Source: Flavobacterium sp. LHD-85 | GTDB taxonomy: Bacteria; Bacteroidota; Bacteroidia; Flavobacteriales; Flavobacteriaceae | Length of the DNA: 64,000 bases | Reading direction: 5' to 3' | Assembly: GCF_030929595.1 (NCBI RefSeq) | Contig: NZ_JAVFVR010000018.1 | Location: forward strand, 1-64,000 | Part shown: positions 60,489 through 64,000 of the stretch, in pieces | How the letters are laid out: the number at the start of each line of letters is the position of its first letter | Position numbering within the stretch: position 1 is the stretch's first letter | The notes under the pieces: generated by a model | The model's input: only the letters and a program-made list of their open reading frames with translations | What the model was told of the DNA's origin: nothing | The model's database searches: none | Position numbers and translations under genes: made by a program

Positions 60489-61631
60489 TTAATTCAGTTT
60501 TGATGCAAAAGTAAATTCGTAACCTGCCAGTAAATCTGGATGAAAAATCTTGATATAATCTTTTAAAACTAAATCGGGACGGCTTGGTGCTAGTTCATAA
60601 TAAACTGTTCCGCCAGTTGCTCCAAGCTTTCCTTCAAAATTATATACCGTTTTATTTTTAAAAGCGTCAAATTCTCCATAATGCGGATTTGCTTTTTGTA
60701 ATTCATCCAAACTTTTAAAAGATCCAGAAGCAATCCATATATTAGCTGTTTTTGCCTTATCTAACACTTGCTCAAAAGACAAACCTTCACTTCCCGTTCC
60801 TTTTAAATCTGCCCATAAATAATTAGATTTTGCATCTTTCATAAACTGCGCCACCCAGCTGTTTCCTTTGGCAACATACCAAACATCTTCATACATAGAG
60901 CCATATAACACTTTTGAAGTTGCTGGTTTCTCTTCAACCAGTTTTTTTGCCTGATTGTAGCTTTCTACGATTTTATCAAAAAGTTCCTTTGCTTTTTCTT
61001 CTTTTCCAAATAAAGCGCCGTAAAGTTTAATCCATTCGGCTTTTCCTAGCGGAGACTGTTCCATCCAATCGCCTTGAATAAGTACTTTTAAACCGCTTTT
61101 TTTCAAATTATCCAGCATCGGATTATTATTGTCAACACCAAATGTCACAATCAAATCTGGCGATAATTCTATTAATTGTTCGATATTCAGTTTTTCATTT
61201 TGTCCAACGTTTTTCACAGAACCTTTGTCAATTAATGCTCTTGTTTTTTCTGAAGAAATATAATCCGTATGTGGAAATCCGACCAATTTATTCTCAACTT
61301 CCAACATTTCTAAAAAAGGAATATTTGTTGTTGAAGTTACCACAACAGATTCTAACGGAACTTTTATTGAGGGATATTTTTTTAAACTGTCCGGAATCTG
61401 TACGTCTTTTTCTTCCAAAATATAAGTAAATTCCCCCTTAGCATTTGGCCACGGATTTACCACATTTACAATCGAATAGCCTTCTTTTTTTACAATTGAA
61501 AGCCCAGATGCAAATTCGATGCTTTCTTTAGCAACGGTAGATTTTACAGTATCTCGCGTTTCATTCTTTTTACATCCAACTACTATAAAAAGTAAAAAAA
61601 CGACTGGTAATTTATGGAAAAAATATTTCAT
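60489..61631 (-). CDS. btuF: Substrate-binding lipoprotein, probable BtuF
   Basis: 380 aa from ATG 61631 (MKYFFHKLPVVFLLFIVVGC), a lipoprotein signal; an upstream Met at 61655 is inside the promoter. Periplasmic-binding domain (PF01497 type): VVVTSTTNIPFLEMLEVENKL, LIELSPDLIVTFG, EDVWYVAKGNSWVAQF. Divergent from the CWC gene; promoter -7 TACCTTTG at 61653-61660 (minus). The leader of about 15-20 nt leaves no room for a riboswitch. Confidence 0.85.
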   Translation of the reverse strand: MKYFFHKLPVVFLLFIVVGCKKNETRDTVKSTVAKESIEFASGLSIVKKEGYSIVNVVNPWPNAKGEFTYILEEKDVQIPDSLKKYPSIKVPLESVVVTSTTNIPFLEMLEVENKLVGFPHTDYISSEKTRALIDKGSVKNVGQNEKLNIEQLIELSPDLIVTFGVDNNNPMLDNLKKSGLKVLIQGDWMEQSPLGKAEWIKLYGALFGKEEKAKELFDKIVESYNQAKKLVEEKPATSKVLYGSMYEDVWYVAKGNSWVAQFMKDAKSNYLWADLKGTGSEGLSFEQVLDKAKTANIWIASGSFKSLDELQKANPHYGEFDAFKNKTVYNFEGKLGATGGTVYYELAPSRPDLVLKDYIKIFHPDLLAGYEFTFASKLN

Positions 61632-61652
61632 ATTTTGTGTTTTGTATGGCAA

Positions 61653-61709
61653 CAAAGGTAAATCAATTTCTATTTTTTTTGTTTACCTTTATTCGTACAA
61701 ATTTAAACA
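61653..61709. promoter_or_regulatory. Divergent promoters and operator of btuF and CWC-cobU operons
   Basis: TGTTTA (61680-61685), 18 nt, TAAACA (61704-61709). Plus-strand -7-like TACCTTTA at 61684-61691; minus-strand TACCTTTG at 61653-61660. Third copy of the operator found at crtI and tetR/TIGR01777. It covers the plus promoter and the -33 zone of the btuF promoter. Confidence 0.6.
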
Positions 61710-61725
61710 AATAGCCTTTTATTTA

Positions 61726-62088
61726 ATGAGTACACCAAAAACAAAAATTTGCTCCAGTTGTGAAGCCGCTTTTTCATGTGGCGACATTTCATCTGAAAAT
61801 AAGTGCTGGTGTAATGATTACCCTCCTATTTTCAATCTTTCTGAAGGAGGCGATTGCCTATGCCCGGCATGTTTTAAAGAAGCCTGCGAAGATAAAATTG
61901 ACGCTTATATCGAAACCGTAACTCCAAAAAAAGCGCTTAATAATAAAGCAATGCTTTTACCTAAAACTGATAATTTAATTGAGGGAATCGATTACTATAT
62001 CGAAAATGGCAATTATGTTTTTAAGGCTTGGTTTCATTTAAAAAGAGGAACCTGCTGCGGAAATAATTGCCGACATTGCCCGTATTAG
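61726..62088 (+). CDS. Cysteine-rich CWC plus DUF5522 protein
   Basis: 120 aa from ATG 61726 (an earlier in-frame start would run through the promoter). CWC domain (about 7-45: CSSCEAAFSCG ... CWCNDYPPI, CLCPACFKE) followed by DUF5522 (about 80-120: GIDYYIENGNYVFKAWFHLK, then RGTCCGNNCRHCPY). Twelve or more Cys suggest metal binding. Directly upstream of cobU, so a role in cobalamin or metal handling is possible but unproven. Confidence 0.82.
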   Translation: MSTPKTKICSSCEAAFSCGDISSENKCWCNDYPPIFNLSEGGDCLCPACFKEACEDKIDAYIETVTPKKALNNKAMLLPKTDNLIEGIDYYIENGNYVFKAWFHLKRGTCCGNNCRHCPY

Positions 62089-62184
62089 GAGTTATGAGTT
62101 ATAAATTATGAATTATGAGTTGGCCTTCATAATTAATTTATAACTTTCCAAACTCATAATTCATAATTCAAAACTCATAATTAA
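62088..62184. repeat. ataactcataatt heptamer inverted repeat
   Basis: GAGTTATGAGTTATAAATTATGA on the left folds with CATAATTCATAATTCAAAACTCATAA on the right. Same heptamers as 57366-57450. Lies in the CWC-cobU spacer. Confidence 0.6.
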
Positions 62185-62189
62185 CAAAA

Positions 62190-62699
62190 ATGATTTACTT
62201 AATAACTGGCGGTGAGCGCTCTGGAAAAAGTGGTTATGCACAGAAACTTGCTTTAGAACTTTCCGGCTCTCCTATATATGTAGCGACTGCCCGAAAATGG
62301 GATGCTGATTTTCAAAATCGAATTGATCGGCATCAGCAGGAACGAGACGAAAACTGGACGAATATTGAGAAAGAAAAATATTTAAGTGAAATTGATTTTT
62401 CTGGAAAAACTGCCTTAATTGACTGTGTAACGCTTTGGCTTACTAATTTTTTTATCGATACTAAAAATGATGTAGAGTTAAGTCTGGAAGAAGCTAAAAA
62501 AGAATTTCTTGCCATTGCAAAACACGAAAACGCGAATATCATTATTGTAACAAATGAAATCGGTATGGGTGTTCATGCAGAAACGCATATCGGAAGAAAA
62601 TTTGTTGAACTTCAAGGCTGGATGAATCAATTTCTTGCAGCAAATGCCGATGAAGTTGTATTGATGGTTTCTGGAATTCCGGTGAAAATAAAAGGATAA
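62190..62699 (+). CDS. cobU: Adenosylcobinamide kinase / guanylyltransferase
   Basis: 169 aa. P-loop GGERSGKS (6-13), IYVATARKWD, RHQQERDENW with the guanylylated His, ALIDCVTLWLTN and VTNEIGMGVHAE are classic CobU motifs. Makes adenosylcobinamide-GDP for assembly of the B12 nucleotide loop. In operon with bluB-cobT. Confidence 0.95.
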   Translation: MIYLITGGERSGKSGYAQKLALELSGSPIYVATARKWDADFQNRIDRHQQERDENWTNIEKEKYLSEIDFSGKTALIDCVTLWLTNFFIDTKNDVELSLEEAKKEFLAIAKHENANIIIVTNEIGMGVHAETHIGRKFVELQGWMNQFLAANADEVVLMVSGIPVKIKG

Positions 62700-62700
62700 A

Positions 62701-62845
62701 TTCCAATACAAAAAATTCCAAATTCCAATAAATTGAAACGAAATTCCAAGTTTTAAACTCCAAATTCCAAAGCTATGCTTTACCTTTACTAGAATCTTTC
62801 CTTTTTCAGATTTGGAATTTGGAGTTTAAAAATTGGAATTTAAAG
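62701..62845. repeat. attccaa heptamer inverted repeat
   Basis: TTCCAATAC...ATTCCAAATTCCAAT on the left and TTTGGAATTTGGAGTTT on the right, able to fold. In the cobU to bluB-cobT spacer; same family as 29392-29506. Confidence 0.6.
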
Positions 62846-62847
62846 AA

Positions 62848-64000
62848 ATGAGCAATTTAGACGATATATTAAAATCCCGCCGCGACACACGACATTTTAC
62901 AGCTGATGACGTTCCTGATGAAGTAATCCAAAAAGCTTTACAGGCCGGACATTGGGCGCCGTCTGTCGGGCTGACCGATGCTACTAGATATTATCTCATT
63001 AAATCAGATGAAGTTAAAACGTCTATTAAAAAGCTTTTTTTAGATTACAATAAAAAAGCCGAAGAACTTACAGACAATCCAGAACAAAAAGAACTCTATA
63101 GATCGCTTAAACTCGAAGCAATCGAAGAAGCGCCGATCGGACTTGTAATTGCCTATGATCGCTCGGTTCTCAATCAATTTACAATTGGAACAATTGGCAG
63201 TAACGAAGCCGTGAAATTCAGTTCGGTTTGCGCGGCACAGAATATCTGGCTTTCGCTAACAGAACAAGGTTATGGAATGGGTTGGGTTTCGATTCTCAAT
63301 TATTATCAGTTTAAAAAAATCCTGGATTTACCCGAAAATATAGAACCGCTTGGCTATTTCTGTATCGGAAAACCAGCAACCAATTATAACAATCAGCCAA
63401 TGCTGCAGCAACTGCATTGGAAACAAAAATCGGAAGCTCCTATTTGCACTGAAATCCATAAGATTCATCAAATAAATGTTCCTGCGTTTGATTTGAAATC
63501 AGAAAATAAAATTCAAAACAACGCTGATTTCCATGCTCTTTTACAAGACAAAATAGACTCGAAAACAAAACCTATTGGTTCTTTAGGAACTTTAGAAGCT
63601 TTGGCTTTCCAAATGGCAACGGTTTTCGAAACTTTGAATCCAAAAATTATAAAACCCAATATCGTTGTTTTTGCAGCCGATCACGGAATCGCAAATCATG
63701 GCGTAAGTGATTATCCGCAAGATGTTACACGACAAATGGTCAATAATTTTCTGGATGGCGGCGCTGCTATAAACGTTTTTTGCAATCAGAATAATATAGA
63801 ATTATCAATTGTAGACTCAGGCGTGAATTATGATTTCCCAACCAACGCAAAATTAATCAATGCAAAAGTTGCCAAAGGAACCCAATCTTTTCTTCATGTT
63901 CCTGCCATGAGCGAATCTGAAGTCCAGTTATGTTTTGAGAAAGGGAAATCGATTGTTGAAAATATTGCAAAATCAGGCTCAAATTGTATCGGTTTTGGCG
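62848..64000 (+). CDS. BluB-CobT fusion (partial, runs off the window)
   Basis: One open frame of 384 codons to the window end. Residues 1-205 are a BluB nitroreductase-fold enzyme (SRRDTRHFTADDVP, AGHWAPSVGL, GYGMGWVSI), which cuts reduced FMN to make 5,6-dimethylbenzimidazole. From about 230 on is CobT (KPIGSLGTLE, FAADHGIANHGVSDYPQDVT), which activates it to alpha-ribazole-phosphate. The fusion couples the making and use of the lower ligand. The CobT C-terminus is outside the window. Confidence 0.93.
   Translation, partial: MSNLDDILKSRRDTRHFTADDVPDEVIQKALQAGHWAPSVGLTDATRYYLIKSDEVKTSIKKLFLDYNKKAEELTDNPEQKELYRSLKLEAIEEAPIGLVIAYDRSVLNQFTIGTIGSNEAVKFSSVCAAQNIWLSLTEQGYGMGWVSILNYYQFKKILDLPENIEPLGYFCIGKPATNYNNQPMLQQLHWKQKSEAPICTEIHKIHQINVPAFDLKSENKIQNNADFHALLQDKIDSKTKPIGSLGTLEALAFQMATVFETLNPKIIKPNIVVFAADHGIANHGVSDYPQDVTRQMVNNFLDGGAAINVFCNQNNIELSIVDSGVNYDFPTNAKLINAKVAKGTQSFLHVPAMSESEVQLCFEKGKSIVENIAKSGSNCIGFG

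Noticed and set aside
61632..61725. Cobalamin riboswitch before btuF or cobU
   Set aside because: No space between the -7 boxes and the start codons and no B12-box-like sequence or fold was seen.

Overview
This is one contiguous piece of a low-GC Bacteroidetes chromosome, almost certainly a Flavobacterium of the F. johnsoniae type. The evidence is the thrS-infC-rpmI-rplT block, promoters with the Bacteroidetes -33/-7 signature (TTG, 19-21 nt, TAnnTTTG), a type IX secretion (T9SS) sorting domain, Bacteroidetes-specific families (asparagine synthetase B-like protein, MepB, PrcB-like lipoprotein, DUF6438, CWC-DUF5522), a flavobacterial carotenoid cluster and many palindromic intergenic repeats.

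Layout. 1-753: non-coding, with a leftward promoter and a possible structured RNA. 754-4189: translation genes. 4.2-6.2 kb: secreted protein, Crp/Fnr regulator and AhpD-like protein. 6.3-12.3 kb: operon of three tandem TPR-transmembrane-kinase paralogues plus a response regulator; the first paralogue is frameshifted and the second and third have lost kinase residues. 12.4-17.7 kb: small membrane protein, secreted nuclease, asparagine synthetase B-like protein, a 41-aa peptide and a leftward two-component operon. 17.8-23.7 kb (minus): dnaB, accA, EamA transporter, LptF/G permease, tgt. 24.1-30.5 kb: acidic protein, split transketolase, a frameshifted lipoprotein, FKBP lipoprotein, S4 protein, PRTase, aroK. 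30.6-32.5 kb: three tRNA-Lys and one tRNA-Leu around a DUF6438 lipoprotein. 34.1-43.9 kb: light/carotenoid region (CarH-like B12 photoreceptor regulator, crtI, crtB, crtZ, SRPBCC, photolyase, ABC1 kinase, TetR, TIGR01777 epimerase, YceI). 44.4-46.9 kb (minus): VOC, thioesterase, rmuC. 47.1-51.3 kb: lipoproteins, ECF sigma factor with a membrane-bridging anti-sigma/beta-barrel partner, MepB. 51.4-56.4 kb (minus): T9SS nuclease, SDR, hydrophilic protein. 56.6-57.9 kb: small membrane protein, pseudouridine synthase, trmL. 58.0-64.0 kb: B12 uptake (btuFCD) and salvage (cobU, bluB-cobT fusion, which runs off the window).

How it fits together. The regulator at 34148 carries both signatures of adenosylcobalamin photoreceptors (W-x9-EH and E-x-H-x-x-G). 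An identical inverted repeat, TGTTTA-N18-TAAACA, occurs at three promoters: crtI (35056-35085), the divergent tetR/TIGR01777 pair (42384-42413) and the divergent btuF/CWC-cobU-bluB-cobT pair (61680-61709). No other copy was found in the promoters inspected. The inference is a light/B12 regulon in which one AdoCbl-binding repressor controls pigment synthesis, accessory genes and B12 acquisition; the btuF leader is too short for a cobalamin riboswitch.

A second notable item is a 615-bp putative mobile cassette (58815-59429) inside the btu operon. It has 21-bp near-perfect terminal inverted repeats and a GxxExxY nuclease-like gene. An ORF-less relic of the same element lies at 38587-38726 in the carotenoid region.
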